From assembly GCA_965262175.1 (NCBI GenBank), contig CBDHES010000002.1:1488001-1552000 (forward strand): DNA of 64,000 bases, read 5' to 3'. Positions 16,871-24,854 of the stretch are shown one piece after another (position 1 is the stretch's first letter; each line of letters opens with the position of its first letter). Origin of the DNA: CADEDH01 sp965262175. Its GTDB lineage: Bacteria; Actinomycetota; Acidimicrobiia; Acidimicrobiales; SZUA-35. Under the pieces are notes generated by a model. That model worked only from the letters and a program-made list of their open reading frames with translations, was not told where the DNA came from and did no database searches. A program made the translations under genes and the position numbers.

Positions 16871-17599
16871 CTAGCCGACCGAGTAGCGGAAGGCTCGCGA
16901 CAACAGCGGGCTCTCCGCCTTCAGCTCGAGGGGTTCGTCGTCCTCGCTGAACTGGTGGTGCCAGGGGAAGCGCTCCTCCGGCTCGTCGGCCTCGTCCTCC
17001 ACGTCCCGCCTCTTGCTGGGCCGGGACTGGGGGGCGTCGCCCTCCTCGCCGGCGGTGGAGGTGGAGGTTCGGGCGCCGCTGCCGTCGGCTGCCGAGCGGG
17101 CCGGTCGCTCGGCGGGGGCCGGCTCGGGGCTCTCGGCGGTGACCGGCATCGACCGGAGTTGGCGTGACACCTGGAAGGTCAGCTCGCCCTGGGTCGCCTC
17201 GGTGGTGTCGTCGCCGGTGGCCTCGGCGGGCTGGTCGTGATGGTCGTGCCCGTCGGACTCGGACCGTCGGCGCCGCGGTTCGGTGGGGCGGGAGCTGGTG
17301 AACAGCGGGTTGGTCGGCTTGGTCGACGTCGGGGTCGGCGGGGGTGAGGGCGAGACCACCTCGCCGGTGCGGGGCCCGCTCGGGTTGGGCACCGGGGTCA
17401 GCGTGCGGTTCTGGCTTCGGAGGTCGTTCATGGTCCACCCCAGCGGGGGGGTGGTGGCGTCGGCGTGGCGGGGGCACAGGGGGACGCCGTCCCGGCTCAC
17501 CCGAGGGTCGACCAGCGAGATCGTGGAGCCGGGCGCGTCGATCTGGAGCGTCGCCGACGATTCACGTCCGCATCCGGGTCGACCGCAGAGAAACACCAC
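16871..17599 (-). CDS. DUF3499-like zinc-ribbon protein with a long disordered tail
   Basis: A protein of about 242 residues. The N-terminal 60 residues read LCGRPGCGRESSATLQID and later GVPLCPRHADATTPPLGW. This Cys-x4-Cys then Cys-x2-His arrangement closely resembles actinobacterial DUF3499 (CSR.aCGRPAVATL ... YDLCAEHADRLTAPRGWEV), with probable zinc ligands Cys, Cys, Cys and His. The rest is low-complexity Pro/Ser/Thr/Glu sequence with basic and acidic patches. DUF3499 proteins are usually about 120 residues, so the tail is unusual. A TACTTT box eight bases before the GTG suggests leaderless transcription from that codon; a TTG nine bases further up is the alternative. Function unknown. Confidence 0.6.
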   Translation of the reverse strand: MVFLCGRPGCGRESSATLQIDAPGSTISLVDPRVSRDGVPLCPRHADATTPPLGWTMNDLRSQNRTLTPVPNPSGPRTGEVVSPSPPPTPTSTKPTNPLFTSSRPTEPRRRRSESDGHDHHDQPAEATGDDTTEATQGELTFQVSRQLRSMPVTAESPEPAPAERPARSAADGSGARTSTSTAGEEGDAPQSRPSKRRDVEDEADEPEERFPWHHQFSEDDEPLELKAESPLLSRAFRYSVG

Positions 17600-17779
17600 T
17601 GGTGCCAAAAGTAGCAGTTCGGAGCACCTCTCAGGAGTCGAGGGCCATACACCACCCCCGAACCCCCTTCATCTGGGCCCAACCGCTTCACAGCGACAAC
17701 CCCGCAGCACCCACCCACGACACCGCGTCGGAGCGACAATGACGGCCTGCCTCGCCGCGCCACGCGGTGCCCGGCAGGG
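17600..17779. other. Non-coding gap with a candidate leaderless promoter
   Basis: About 170 bases between two minus-strand genes. The strand-specific -10 candidate TACTTT (17613-17608 on the minus strand) serves the DUF3499-like gene. The remainder is slightly less GC-rich than the surroundings. I see no hairpin strong enough to call a terminator. Confidence 0.4.
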
Positions 17780-18307
17780 TCAGATGCGCTCGTAGGTCCA
17801 GGAGAGGGGCCGCTCGCCGTCGTAGGGCATCGTGCCGTGGAACGGGCGGGGGTCGTCGTCGAACACCAGCGGCACGAAATGGCGGTCGCCGGCCCACATC
17901 GGGATCCCGGCGTCGGCGCGGCGAGCGGGATCGTCGTCGCAGGCCGCCAGGAGCCGATCGAGCGGCATCCACACCAGCGTCCCCTCGTCGTTGCCGTCGG
18001 GGACGTCACCGGTCCAGGACTCGACCAGGAAGATGAACCCGAGCCATTGCTCCCGCTTGGGACCGAAGTTGGACCACGTCACCGTCCCCCGGAGCACGAC
18101 CGAGTCGAGCTCGACGGTCGCCTCCTCCCGCAGCTCCCGGCGGAGGCCCTCGACCACGCCCTCGTCGGGCTCGACCTTGCCCCCGAGGCCATTGACCTTG
18201 CCGTAGTGATCGTCGTCGGGGCGGGCGTCCCGGCGGATCATCAGAACCGCCTCCCGCTCCCGATCGAGGAGGTAGGCCAGGGTCCCGACGGTTGGGGTGA
18301 ATCGCAC
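17780..18307 (-). CDS. NUDIX hydrolase, 8-oxo-dGTP diphosphatase-like (NUDT1/MTH1 type)
   Basis: A 175-residue protein starting at a GTG (MRFTPTVGTLAYLLDRE). The Nudix box is GGKVEPDEGVVEGLRRELREEA, given here in two parts: GGKVEPDE then RRELREEA, with the catalytic Glu residues. YGKVNGLGGKV just before it, and the later WTGDVPDGNDEGTLVWMPLDRLL, resemble the MTH1 subgroup (WNGFGGKV ... SDE ... W). That group cleans oxidised dNTPs to nucleoside monophosphate plus pyrophosphate. The longer upstream frame is Ser/Gly-rich and overlaps the divergent hydrolase, so I reject it. TAGTCT eight bases before the GTG fits leaderless transcription. Confidence 0.82.
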   Translation of the reverse strand: MRFTPTVGTLAYLLDREREAVLMIRRDARPDDDHYGKVNGLGGKVEPDEGVVEGLRRELREEATVELDSVVLRGTVTWSNFGPKREQWLGFIFLVESWTGDVPDGNDEGTLVWMPLDRLLAACDDDPARRADAGIPMWAGDRHFVPLVFDDDPRPFHGTMPYDGERPLSWTYERI

Positions 18308-18329
18308 GGAGCGCGAGACTACTGACTCG

Positions 18330-19196
18330 ATGGCTCCGACTCCGACCCACCGCCCGACTCCGACCCCCGCCCCGACCTCGACCGTCGAGCTCCGGCTCGA
18401 CACGTCGTCGTTCGACCTCGCCACCCGATCGGCGCCGGCGCCCGACGAGGTGACGCTGGAGGCGGCGTGGTGGGGCCCGGCGCCCACCGGCGACGATGAC
18501 GGCCCTCCGGTCATCGTGCTCCTCCACGAGGGCCTCGGATCGATCGCCCAATGGCGGGAGGTCCCGGGGGCCGTCCACGATGGGACCGGGTGGCCGGTGT
18601 TCGCCTACAACCGGTGGGGCTACGGCCACTCGACCCCGGCCCCCGAGGGGTTCGGGGTCCGGTTCATGCACGCCGAGGGGATCGAGGTCCTGCCCCGAGT
18701 CCTGGCCGCGGCCGGGATCGATCGTTGCGTGCTGGTCGGCCACAGCGATGGCGGGTCGATCTCGTTGATCGCGGCCGGGAGCGGAGCCGTGGCCCCCGAC
18801 GGCGTGGCCGTCATCGCCCCCCACATCTACGTCGAACCGGAGTGCGCGGCCGGCATCGTGGCCATCGAGGCGCAGCGGGGCCGGATCATCGCCGGGCTGG
18901 CCCGCTACCACCGGGAGCCGGCCACCACCTTCGCCGCCTGGAACGACGTATGGCTCGACCCGGCGTTCCAGTCGTGGGACATCCGGGAGTACCTGCCGAC
19001 GATCGGCTGCCCGGTCCTGGCCGTCCAGGGAGCCGACGACGAGTACGCCACCGACGCCATGGTCACCGGCGTCGACGACGCCGTCCCCGATGGCCGAGGG
19101 GCGATCCTGATCCCCGACTGCGGCCACATCGCCCACCGGGACCAACCAGACGAGATCATCCGCCGGGTGGTCGACTTCGTCCGGTCCCTCGACTGA
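18330..19196 (+). CDS. Alpha/beta-fold hydrolase
   Basis: A 288-residue serine hydrolase. VIVLLHEGLGS is the oxyanion-hole strand and FAYNRWGYGHS the second loop. LVGHSDGGSIS is the nucleophile elbow with Ser in GHSDG. AVQGADDEYAT supplies the acidic residue, and IPDCGHIAHRDQP the catalytic His. The pattern HEGLGSIAQWREVP with NRWGYGHS resembles the MhpC/proline-iminopeptidase-like hydrolases of actinobacteria. The substrate cannot be named. The first 30 residues are Pro/Thr-rich and unlikely to be structured. The start is 22 bases from that of the divergent NUDIX gene. Confidence 0.8.
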   Translation: MAPTPTHRPTPTPAPTSTVELRLDTSSFDLATRSAPAPDEVTLEAAWWGPAPTGDDDGPPVIVLLHEGLGSIAQWREVPGAVHDGTGWPVFAYNRWGYGHSTPAPEGFGVRFMHAEGIEVLPRVLAAAGIDRCVLVGHSDGGSISLIAAGSGAVAPDGVAVIAPHIYVEPECAAGIVAIEAQRGRIIAGLARYHREPATTFAAWNDVWLDPAFQSWDIREYLPTIGCPVLAVQGADDEYATDAMVTGVDDAVPDGRGAILIPDCGHIAHRDQPDEIIRRVVDFVRSLD

Positions 19197-19250
19197 CACT
19201 GCGCCTCACCTCACCCTCAGCCCCCCGCTCGATCGGCCGATGGGCACCCG

Positions 19251-20180
19251 ATGGCCACGCCCGTGCTCGACCTCCCACCGATGACCCCCTACGGGGCCCG
19301 CTACGAGCCACCGCAGGGAGTCGGGGCCCAGGTTCGGGCGGTGGCCCGCGACGGGTTCCGGACCTTCGGGGAGCTGACGGCCGGGCTGCGCATGTCGCCC
19401 GACTACCTGATCGTCGGCACCAAGCGGGGTGGCACCACGTCGCTGGCCCGGTGGCTGCTCGAGCACCCCGGGGTCCGGCCGCTGTTCCCGGCCCGGGAGA
19501 CCCGAAAGGGCACGTACTACTTCGACGTGAACTACGGCCGGGGCGAGGCGTGGTACCGATCGCACTTCCCGACCGGGTTCGCCCACCGCCTCCGGGAGCG
19601 GCGACACGGCCGCTCGCTCCTGGTCGGCGAGGCCACCCCGTACTACCTCCACCACCCCCACGCCCCCATCCGGGCTCGTCAGGTCGTCCCCGAGGCCCGG
19701 GTGATCGCCCTGCTCCGCCACCCGGTCGACCGGGCCTACGGGCACTGGGCCGAGCGGAGCCGGCAGCAGGTCGAGACGCTCCCCTTCGTCGAGGCGTTGG
19801 CTGCCGAGGACGAGCGGCTGGCCGGCGAGGAGGCCCGGATGGTGGCCGAGCCCGGGTACGTCAGCTTCGCCCACCAGCACTTCTCCTACGTCGACCAGGG
19901 TCGCTACGCCCGGGGGCTGGGCCGGTGGCTCGACGCCTTCGGTCCCGACCGGGTCCTCGTGCTCCGCAGCGAGGACCTCTACGCCGACCCGACCGCCACC
20001 TTCGACACGGTGCTCCGGTTCCTCGGCTTGGAGCCGTTCCACCCGGCCGAGCTGTCGGGGTGGAACCGGACGGCCAACGACCCGATCGCCCCCGAGCTCC
20101 GGGAGCGGCTGCGGACCACCCTCGACCCCGACATCGCCGCCGTCGAGGCGCTCCTCGGCCGGTCGATGGGCTGGAGCTGA
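19251..20180 (+). CDS. PAPS-dependent sulfotransferase (heparan N-sulfotransferase-like)
   Basis: A 309-residue protein. The 5'-phosphosulfate-binding loop is YLIVGTKRGGTTSLARWL near residue 50. LLVGEATPYYLHHPHAPIRAR and VIALLRHPVDRAYGHW form the 3'-phosphate-binding part, the latter with the conserved Arg and Ser/Tyr position. VLVLRSEDLYADPTATFDTVLRFLGL closes the domain. The family transfers sulfate from PAPS to hydroxyls or amines of carbohydrates and lipids. It is followed two bases later by a second, different sulfotransferase. The pair may act in sequence on a cell-surface glycolipid, but nothing in the sequence fixes the acceptor. Confidence 0.85.
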   Translation: MATPVLDLPPMTPYGARYEPPQGVGAQVRAVARDGFRTFGELTAGLRMSPDYLIVGTKRGGTTSLARWLLEHPGVRPLFPARETRKGTYYFDVNYGRGEAWYRSHFPTGFAHRLRERRHGRSLLVGEATPYYLHHPHAPIRARQVVPEARVIALLRHPVDRAYGHWAERSRQQVETLPFVEALAAEDERLAGEEARMVAEPGYVSFAHQHFSYVDQGRYARGLGRWLDAFGPDRVLVLRSEDLYADPTATFDTVLRFLGLEPFHPAELSGWNRTANDPIAPELRERLRTTLDPDIAAVEALLGRSMGWS

Positions 20181-20182
20181 CG

Positions 20183-21139
20183 GTGGCGCAACCGGTCCTG
20201 TTCATCGGCGGCCTCGGCCGGTCGGGGTCGACGCTGATCGAGAAGCTCCTCAACGAGGTCCCGGGGATGGTCGGGGTCGGCGAGACCGTCCATCTGTGGG
20301 AGCGGGGAGTGGCCAACCGGGAGCGGTGTGGCTGCGGGGCCCCGTTCGACGAGTGCCCCCGGTGGTCGGCCATCGGAGCCGAGGCGTTCGGCGGCTGGGA
20401 CAACCTCGACGTCGACCGGGTGATCGATCTGCGGTGGCGCCACGACCGGACCCGGCGGATGCCATGGATCGCTGCCGCCTACCGGACCGGCGAGCTCGAC
20501 GTCGAAGCCAGCCGCTACCGGTCGTACCTTCGGCGGGCCCTCGTGGCGGCCGCCGCCGTGGCGACCGACGAGGACCCGGGCCGGTTCTGCGGACGACCCC
20601 CGATCCTGGTCGAGACCTCCAAGCACCTGTCGACCGCGGCCCTGCTGGGCCTCGACGACCACCTCGACCTCCGGGTCGTCCACCTGATCCGGGATCCCCG
20701 AGGCGTCGCCTACTCCTGGACCCGGCAGGTGGCCCGCCCCGAGACCGACGGCGAGCTGATGCCCCGCTACCGTCCGGCCCGCACCGCCGGCCGGTGGGTC
20801 ACCGACAACCTGGGGTTCGACGCCCTGGCGTCACGGGTCCCGACCCTCCGCCTCCGCTACGAGGACGTCGTCGCCGAGCCGGAGGCGGCCCTGGCCACGA
20901 TCGTGGCCTTCGCCGGCCTCGACCCGTCCGACCGGCTCGGATTCCTCGATGGGGACACCGCCACCCTGTCGACCCCCCTCCATTCGGTGGCCGGCAACCC
21001 GCTCCGGTTCGGGGGCGACACGATCACCATCCGGGCCGACGAACGGTGGCGGACCGGGCTCGCTCCCGCCCAACGGCGGCTGGTGTCGGCCATCACCGCC
21101 CCGGCCCTGGTCCGCTATGGCTATCCGGTGACGACGTAG
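20183..21139 (+). CDS. Second sulfotransferase, Sulfotransfer_3-like
   Basis: A 318-residue protein beginning at a GTG two bases after the previous stop. VLFIGGLGRSGSTLIEKLL is the phosphosulfate-binding loop. A CGCGAPFDECPRW segment with three Cys may bind metal or form a disulfide. VETSKHLSTAALL and VVHLIRDPRGVAYSWTRQV supply the PAPS 3'-phosphate contacts, and LRLRYEDVVAEPEAALATIVAFAGL is the closing helix region. ETSK with RDPRGVA is typical of the group that includes bacterial Stf-like enzymes. Its sequence is clearly different from its neighbour, so this is not a recent duplication. The end overlaps the opposing ATL gene by 19 bases. Confidence 0.83.
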   Translation: MAQPVLFIGGLGRSGSTLIEKLLNEVPGMVGVGETVHLWERGVANRERCGCGAPFDECPRWSAIGAEAFGGWDNLDVDRVIDLRWRHDRTRRMPWIAAAYRTGELDVEASRYRSYLRRALVAAAAVATDEDPGRFCGRPPILVETSKHLSTAALLGLDDHLDLRVVHLIRDPRGVAYSWTRQVARPETDGELMPRYRPARTAGRWVTDNLGFDALASRVPTLRLRYEDVVAEPEAALATIVAFAGLDPSDRLGFLDGDTATLSTPLHSVAGNPLRFGGDTITIRADERWRTGLAPAQRRLVSAITAPALVRYGYPVTT

Positions 21140-21390
21140 CCGTCCCGGCATCGGACGCCCTCGGCCGCCAGGTGTCGGGCGTGACGGTCGGGATCGTGAG
21201 GTATCAGCCGGCCGGAGGCGGTGACCACCCGCCACCACGGCACGCCCTCGACCCGGGCCAGGACGTTGCCGACGGCCCGGGCCGCCCCGGGATAGCCGGC
21301 TTCGGCTGCGACCTCGCCATAGGTGAGCACGTCGCCGGGGCCGGTGGCGGCCAGCACCGCCACCACCGCCGCCTCGAACCCGTCGGCCAT
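21121..21390 (-). CDS. Alkyltransferase-like (ATL) DNA-repair protein with Trp in place of the reactive Cys
   Basis: An 89-residue protein equal to the C-terminal domain of O6-methylguanine-DNA methyltransferase. VLTYGEVAAEAGYPGAARAVGNVLA is the helix-turn-helix with its Arg finger region. The active-site motif, normally PCHRV in the transferase, reads PWWRV. ATL proteins lack the Cys, bind O6-alkylguanine and flag it for nucleotide excision repair. It would therefore be a lesion sensor, not an enzyme. It lies 13 bases after an HD-domain gene on the same strand. Confidence 0.85.
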   Translation of the reverse strand: MADGFEAAVVAVLAATGPGDVLTYGEVAAEAGYPGAARAVGNVLARVEGVPWWRVVTASGRLIPHDPDRHARHLAAEGVRCRDGYVVTG

Positions 21391-21403
21391 CGTCGGATCC
21401 CGG

Positions 21404-22270
21404 TCAGCCCGACCGGTCGGCCCACCAGGCGTCGAGGCGGGCTATGACCTCATCGTCGGAGAGCACCCCGTCGGTCCGCTTCAGCTCCAGGAGGAACTTG
21501 AGGGCGGCCCCCACGTCGGGACCGGGAGCGAGGCCGAGGTGGGCCATGACCGCCTCGCCGTCCATCTGGGGTCGCTCGGCGGCCCGCCGGTCGGCCCGGG
21601 CCAGGTCGAGAATCCGCTCCTCCAGCTCGTCGATCTGACGCTGGAGGCGGTCGGCCTTGGCCCGGTTGCGGGTCGTGCAATCGCAGCGGACCAACTCGTT
21701 GAGGTGGCCCAGGAGGTGGCCGGCGTCGCGGGCGTAGCGACGGACGGCGGAATCGGACCACCCCTCGGCGTAGCCCTTGAACCGGCCCGACAGCCGGACC
21801 AGCTCGGTGACGTCCTTGATCAGCGCGTGGGGGTAGTCGAGCTCCCGGAGCCGGGCCCGGGTGATCTTGGCCCCGACCGCCTCGTGGTGGCGGAACGTCA
21901 CCCCGCCGTGCTCGAAGGATCGGGTGGCCGGCTTGCCGATGTCGTGGAACAACGCGGCGAGGCGGACGGTCAGGTCGGGTCGGGTCTTGGCCGTCACCGC
22001 GATCGTGTGGGCCAGGACGTCCTTGTGGCGGTGGATCGGATCCTGCTCCAGGCGGAGGGCCGGTAGCTCGGGGACGATCTCGTCGGCCACGGCCGAGTCG
22101 CACAGCTCCCACAGGCCGTCGGTCGGATCGTCGGCCACCAGCACGTCGCTCAGGATCTGACGGCGCTCGTCGACCGGGCGCGCCGTGTCGACCGGCAGCA
22201 GCCGGCGGGCGTCGGCCTCGGTCAGGTGGGCCGCTCCCGAGGTCTGGTCGAGGTCATCACGGACGGACAT
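21404..22270 (-). CDS. HD-domain protein, equivalent to the C-terminal half of a CCA-adding enzyme
   Basis: A 288-residue protein that closely resembles the neck, body and HD parts of actinobacterial CCA tRNA nucleotidyltransferase. Visible blocks are DPIHRHKDVLAHTIAV, RLAALFHDIGKPATR, the His-rich GVTFRHHEAVGAK, SDSAVRRYARDAG and LNELVRCDCTTRN, ending with the small domain RPQMDGEAVMAHLG. The metal-binding HD pair is present in FHDIGKP. The nucleotidyltransferase head (the GGxVRD and DxD motifs) is missing: the frame starts only about 60 residues before this region. It may be a phosphohydrolase or a split partner. It sits between a GH3 glucosidase gene and an ATL gene on the same strand. Confidence 0.8.
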   Translation of the reverse strand: MSVRDDLDQTSGAAHLTEADARRLLPVDTARPVDERRQILSDVLVADDPTDGLWELCDSAVADEIVPELPALRLEQDPIHRHKDVLAHTIAVTAKTRPDLTVRLAALFHDIGKPATRSFEHGGVTFRHHEAVGAKITRARLRELDYPHALIKDVTELVRLSGRFKGYAEGWSDSAVRRYARDAGHLLGHLNELVRCDCTTRNRAKADRLQRQIDELEERILDLARADRRAAERPQMDGEAVMAHLGLAPGPDVGAALKFLLELKRTDGVLSDDEVIARLDAWWADRSG

Positions 22271-22316
22271 GGGACAACCACGCTACTGGGCGCTGCCGGG
22301 CATCGACCACGGTCAC

Positions 22317-24776
22317 CTACCGGTCGACCGTGAGAGACCGGGACAGGTCGGCGCTCGACAGGCCGACCAGCACGGTGCGGGGTCCGGCCGGCTCGACCCA
22401 GGCCCCCGAGGCCTCGTCCCACCGGGCGAAGGCCCGAGCCGGGATGTCGACCACCAGCTCGGCGGTGGCGCCGGCCTCGACCCAGGCCGCCTCGAACCCG
22501 CCGAGGACCCGGCGAGGCCGGTCGGCGGGGTCGTCGGGGAGGCCGGCCACGTAGGCCTGGACGACGCACTTCCCGGCCCGACCCCCGGTGTTGGCGACCG
22601 GGACCGCGACCCGGACCGGGTCGGTTCCCGTCCCGGCCGGGGAGACGACCGGGTCGCCGACCTCGAAGGTGGTGTAGCCGAGGCCGAACCCGAACGGAGC
22701 CCACGGGCCGACGCCTCGCCGATCGTAGGACCGGTGACCGATCAGGACCCCCTCGGTGTAGGGGAGGACGGCACCGGGGCGGGGCGGGCCGGGCTCGGGG
22801 ATCGGCAGCTCGAAGGGGGTGTCGGCCAGCCGGCGGGGCCAGGTCACCGGCAGCCGCCCGCCGGGCTCGGCCCGGCCCAGCACGACGTCGGCCACCGCGT
22901 GGCCCAGCTCCTGACCGGGGTACCAGGCCATCAGGACCGCCGCCACGTCGTCGGCCCACGACGCCTCGACCGGGCTCCCGGCGTTGACGACCACCACGGT
23001 CCGGGGGTTGGCCGCCGCCACCCGGCGGATCAGCTCCGGCTGGGCCCCGGGGAGCTCGAACCGGGACCGATCGTGGCCCTCGGTCTCCCACTCGTTGGTC
23101 AGCCCGACGACCACGAGGGCCACGTCGGCCCCGGCCGCGGCGACGACGGCCTCCTCCAGCAGGGCCTCCTCGTCGACCGGGGGAAGGTGGCCGACCCGGA
23201 GGCCCCGGAGCGGGGTGCCGGCTCCGGGCGACCACTCGACCGTCACCTCGACCGTGGTCCCCCCTTCGAGATCGACCTCGCCGACGACCTCGGCCGAGGC
23301 GAACTGGAAGTAGGCGTCGCCCGGGCGGGGGTCGGTCCAGTTGTCGGCCACGACCTGGCCATCGACCAGGACCCGGGACCGGCCGACGGCCAGGACCCCG
23401 AACGAGTGGCGGCCGGTGGCGTCGACCGCCAGACGACCGGTGAACCGCTCGGCGACCTCGTTGGACGGTCGAGGCCCGTGGATGAAGGCACCGATGGTCC
23501 GCCGGTCCCCCTCGGCGACCGGGGCCCCGGCGAAGTCGTCGGTGTCGTGGACGGCGTGGCGGATCGGCCGCTCCCCGCCGACCCAGCGCTCGGCCGGGAT
23601 CGGAGGCAGGTAGCGGTGGGCCAGGCAACCTTGATGGACCGAGACCCGGTCGGTTCCCAGGGCCTCGATGAGCCCGTCGACCACCGACACCGACCGGTGG
23701 GCTGGCACCTGGGCCGATCCGCCGCCCTGGATCACCCCTTCGGCGGCGTTCGGGCCGATCACCGCCACCCGGCTCGGCAACCCGTCCTCGGCGGGCCCGT
23801 TCGCGGCGAGGGGCAGCGTGCCGTCGTTGCGGAGCAGGACCATGCCGTCGACCGCCGCCCGGCGGGCCAGGGCCCGGTCCTCGTCGAGCTCGATCGACCG
23901 CTCGGGCTCCTCGGGGGCACCGCCGATGCGGCCGGTCCGCCCCGCGAGGTCGAGCACCCGCCCGACCCGCTCGTCGAGGACGCCCTCGGGGACCTCGCCA
24001 TCGTCGATGGCCTGCCGCAGGGCCGACCCGAACGCCTCGGGCGGACCGGGCATCTCCAGATCGAGCCCCGCCAGGACCGGACGGGACCGGTGGTGGGTGG
24101 CCCCCCAGTCGGACATGACCAGCCCATCGAAGCCCCACTCCCGGCGGAGGAGGTCGGTCAGCAGCCACCGGTTCTCGGTGCAGTGCTCGCCGTTCAGCTT
24201 CGGGTAGGACGCCATGATCGACCACACGCCGGCCGCCACCACGGCCTCGAACGGTGCCAGGTAGACCTCGCGGAGGGTCGTGGCGTCGACCTCGGACGAC
24301 ACGGTCATACGGGCGAACTCCACATCGTTGGCCGCGAAGTGCTTGGCGCAGGCCGCCACCCCCTCGCTCTGCACCCCCTCCACGTAGGCCACGGCCAGCT
24401 GGCCGGTGAGGAGGGGATCCTCCCCGAACGACTCGAAGTTCCGGCCCCCGAGGGGGTGGCGGGCCAGGTTGATCGTCGGGGCGAGGAGGACCTGGCTCTC
24501 CTTGCGGATCGTCTCCCGCCCCAGCAGGGCACCGACCTCGGCCACCAGCGACCGGTCGAACGAGGCACCGAGCCCGATCGCCGCCGGGAGGCAGATGGCG
24601 GTGGCCCCGGACATCGAATCGCCCCGGGCGCCGTTGGGGCCGTCGGTCACCTTGATCGCCCCGAGACCGAGCCGGTCGACGGCCACCGTCCGCCAGGTGT
24701 CGGCCCCCGACATCAGGGCGACCTTCTCGTCGACGGTCAGGGCGTTGAGCAGGGAGTTTCGATCATGGGGCGACAT
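22317..24776 (-). CDS. Glycoside hydrolase family 3 beta-glucosidase with PA14 insert
   Basis: An 819-residue protein without a signal peptide, so probably cytoplasmic. The barrel domain has VTDGPNGARGD, then NLARHPLGGRNFESFGEDP, and VAACAKHFAANDVE. The nucleophile Asp is in FDGLVMSDWGA (about residue 223). The alpha/beta sandwich contains LLRNDGTLPL and VAVIGPNAA. A PA14-like insert runs roughly from residue 400 to 530 (FTGRLAVDATGRHSFGV, VLVDGQVVADNW). A fibronectin-III-like end holds GFGLGYTTFEVGD. GH3 enzymes with this layout remove terminal beta-glucosides. The start codon lies 78 bases from a divergent gene with an AT-rich gap between them. Confidence 0.9.
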   Translation of the reverse strand: MSPHDRNSLLNALTVDEKVALMSGADTWRTVAVDRLGLGAIKVTDGPNGARGDSMSGATAICLPAAIGLGASFDRSLVAEVGALLGRETIRKESQVLLAPTINLARHPLGGRNFESFGEDPLLTGQLAVAYVEGVQSEGVAACAKHFAANDVEFARMTVSSEVDATTLREVYLAPFEAVVAAGVWSIMASYPKLNGEHCTENRWLLTDLLRREWGFDGLVMSDWGATHHRSRPVLAGLDLEMPGPPEAFGSALRQAIDDGEVPEGVLDERVGRVLDLAGRTGRIGGAPEEPERSIELDEDRALARRAAVDGMVLLRNDGTLPLAANGPAEDGLPSRVAVIGPNAAEGVIQGGGSAQVPAHRSVSVVDGLIEALGTDRVSVHQGCLAHRYLPPIPAERWVGGERPIRHAVHDTDDFAGAPVAEGDRRTIGAFIHGPRPSNEVAERFTGRLAVDATGRHSFGVLAVGRSRVLVDGQVVADNWTDPRPGDAYFQFASAEVVGEVDLEGGTTVEVTVEWSPGAGTPLRGLRVGHLPPVDEEALLEEAVVAAAGADVALVVVGLTNEWETEGHDRSRFELPGAQPELIRRVAAANPRTVVVVNAGSPVEASWADDVAAVLMAWYPGQELGHAVADVVLGRAEPGGRLPVTWPRRLADTPFELPIPEPGPPRPGAVLPYTEGVLIGHRSYDRRGVGPWAPFGFGLGYTTFEVGDPVVSPAGTGTDPVRVAVPVANTGGRAGKCVVQAYVAGLPDDPADRPRRVLGGFEAAWVEAGATAELVVDIPARAFARWDEASGAWVEPAGPRTVLVGLSSADLSRSLTVDR

Positions 24777-24854
24777 CCTTGCTTTCTATCGATTAAGCCT
24801 AAGGACGCGACTTTCCCCCGGTTTCGCACGTCCTAGTTGGCGGAGGTTTCCCCG
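24777..24854. promoter_or_regulatory. Divergent promoter gap between the GH3 gene and an anchored protein gene
   Basis: A 78-base, comparatively AT-rich gap. It contains an imperfect palindrome centred on ATCGAT near 24792 (TTCTATCGATTAAG), the kind of CG-centred site that LacI-family sugar regulators use, although the match is weak. GGAGG at about 24841-24845 is the ribosome-binding site for the plus-strand gene. Confidence 0.35.

Noticed and set aside
22185..24836. Plus-strand ORF of 883 residues opposite the GH3 gene
   Set aside because: Antisense of a clear glycoside hydrolase; composition is biased and no motif is present.
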